Assembly (NCBI GenBank): GCA_038229595.1
Contig: JBBROH010000103.1
Coordinates: 1 to 15,295, forward strand
DNA from: JBBROH01 sp038229595
GTDB taxonomy: Bacteria; Chloroflexota; Chloroflexia; QHBQ01
Length of the DNA stretch: 15,295 bases
Reading direction: 5' to 3'
Part shown: positions 15,053 to 15,295 of the stretch, one piece after another
Numbering within the stretch: position 1 is the first letter of the stretch
Layout: every line of letters begins with the position of its first letter
The notes under the pieces: generated by a model
Databases searched by the model: none
The model's input: only the letters and a program-made list of their open reading frames with translations
What the model was told of the DNA's origin: nothing
Program-made: the position numbers and the translations under genes

Positions 15053-15078
15053 GTTCTTTCGCCAGCTAGTTTACCACT

Positions 15079-15105
15079 CGCTCCACTGTGATGTGGGGCG
15101 TTTCT
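15079..15105 (+). terminator. Hairpin with U-rich tail between tRNA-Thr and tuf, possible attenuator
   Basis: CGCTCCAC (15079-15086) pairs with GTGGGGCG (15093-15100) over eight base pairs including one G-T, with loop TGTGAT, followed by TTTCTT. It has the form of a weak intrinsic terminator placed inside the transcript. It could partly end transcription after the tRNA, or separate tRNA processing from the tuf mRNA. Two smaller hairpins follow: TGCG/CGCA (15106-15117) and AGTGT/ACACT (15124-15136), the latter just before the tuf ribosome binding site. Confidence 0.45.
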
Positions 15106-15153
15106 TGCGTTATCGCATAAAACAGTGTTTCACACTCTAAGGAGGCGTTAGCT

Positions 15154-15295
15154 TTGGCAAAGCAGAAGTTCGAGCGCAACAAGCCGCACGTCAATGTTGG
15201 TACCATCGGTCACGTGGACCATGGCAAGACCACCCTCACCGCCGCTATCACCAAGGTCATGTCCCTGGCTGGTCGCGCCAACTTTATTAGCTTCG
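15154..15295 (+). CDS. tuf: Elongation factor Tu, N-terminal part (cut by window edge)
   Basis: The reading frame opens with TTG (15154-15156) and reads M-A-K-Q-K-F-E-R-N-K-P-H-V-N-V-G. GTP-binding P-loop GHVDHGKT follows at residues 19-26, then TLTAAITKVMSLAGRANFIS. This is the unmistakable start of EF-Tu, which delivers aminoacyl-tRNA to the ribosome. A strong AAGGAGG (15139-15145) lies eight bases before the TTG, and no ATG or GTG is available between them, so initiation at TTG is well supported and unusual for such a highly expressed gene. Only 47 codons are inside the window. It is co-transcribed with the tRNA-Thr gene from the consensus promoter. Confidence 0.97.
   Translation, partial: MAKQKFERNKPHVNVGTIGHVDHGKTTLTAAITKVMSLAGRANFISF

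Overview
The window looks like a chromosomal segment of a GC-rich bacterium, most probably a member of the Chloroflexota. That assignment rests on the N-terminus of the EF-Tu gene at the right edge (MAKQKFER..., then the GHVDHGKTTLTAAITKV block), on the gene repertoire, and on promoters with near-consensus -35/-10 boxes. It is an inference without database support. Every gene I would defend strongly lies on the + strand.

Layout. (1) Positions 1-768 hold the end of an rRNA operon: the 3' part of 23S rRNA, a short spacer without tRNA, 5S rRNA and a terminator. (2) Positions 817-1875 hold a single-gene unit for an atypical SDR/epimerase-like protein, closed by a long hairpin. (3) Positions 1961-5987 hold a partner-switching operon: RsbW-like kinase/anti-sigma, STAS anti-anti-sigma, membrane-bound RsbU/SpoIIE phosphatase, and a 567-residue TPR protein, with ATGA overlaps at two of the three junctions. 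It is driven by a promoter with both consensus hexamers. (4) Positions 5999-9571 hold a chemosensory operon: CheW, a divergent CheW-like protein, and a hybrid CheA with a C-terminal receiver. A 19-bp near-palindrome sits at the predicted transcription start. (5) Positions 9575-13389 hold a second chemosensory operon: a stand-alone receiver, CheB, a small protein with a death-like/effector-associated-domain appearance and a hydrophobic segment, and CheR fused to TPRs. (6) Positions 13486-14858 encode an MFS exporter. (7) From 14876 to the end lies a tRNA-Thr(GGT)-tuf unit with a structured leader and a TTG-initiated tuf, cut by the window edge.

How the genes may work together. CheA, the two CheW-type couplers, CheB, CheR and the receivers form most of a complete chemosensory pathway. 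No chemoreceptor (MCP), no CheC/CheX/CheZ phosphatase and no flagellar or pilus gene is in the window. Directly upstream, on the same strand, lies a complete partner-switch module (kinase, antagonist, phosphatase) without any sigma factor gene. The most interesting idea here is that the partner switch, the TPR scaffold, the chemosensory core and the small death-like-domain protein form one signalling system. The adjacency is seen directly; the functional coupling is inference.
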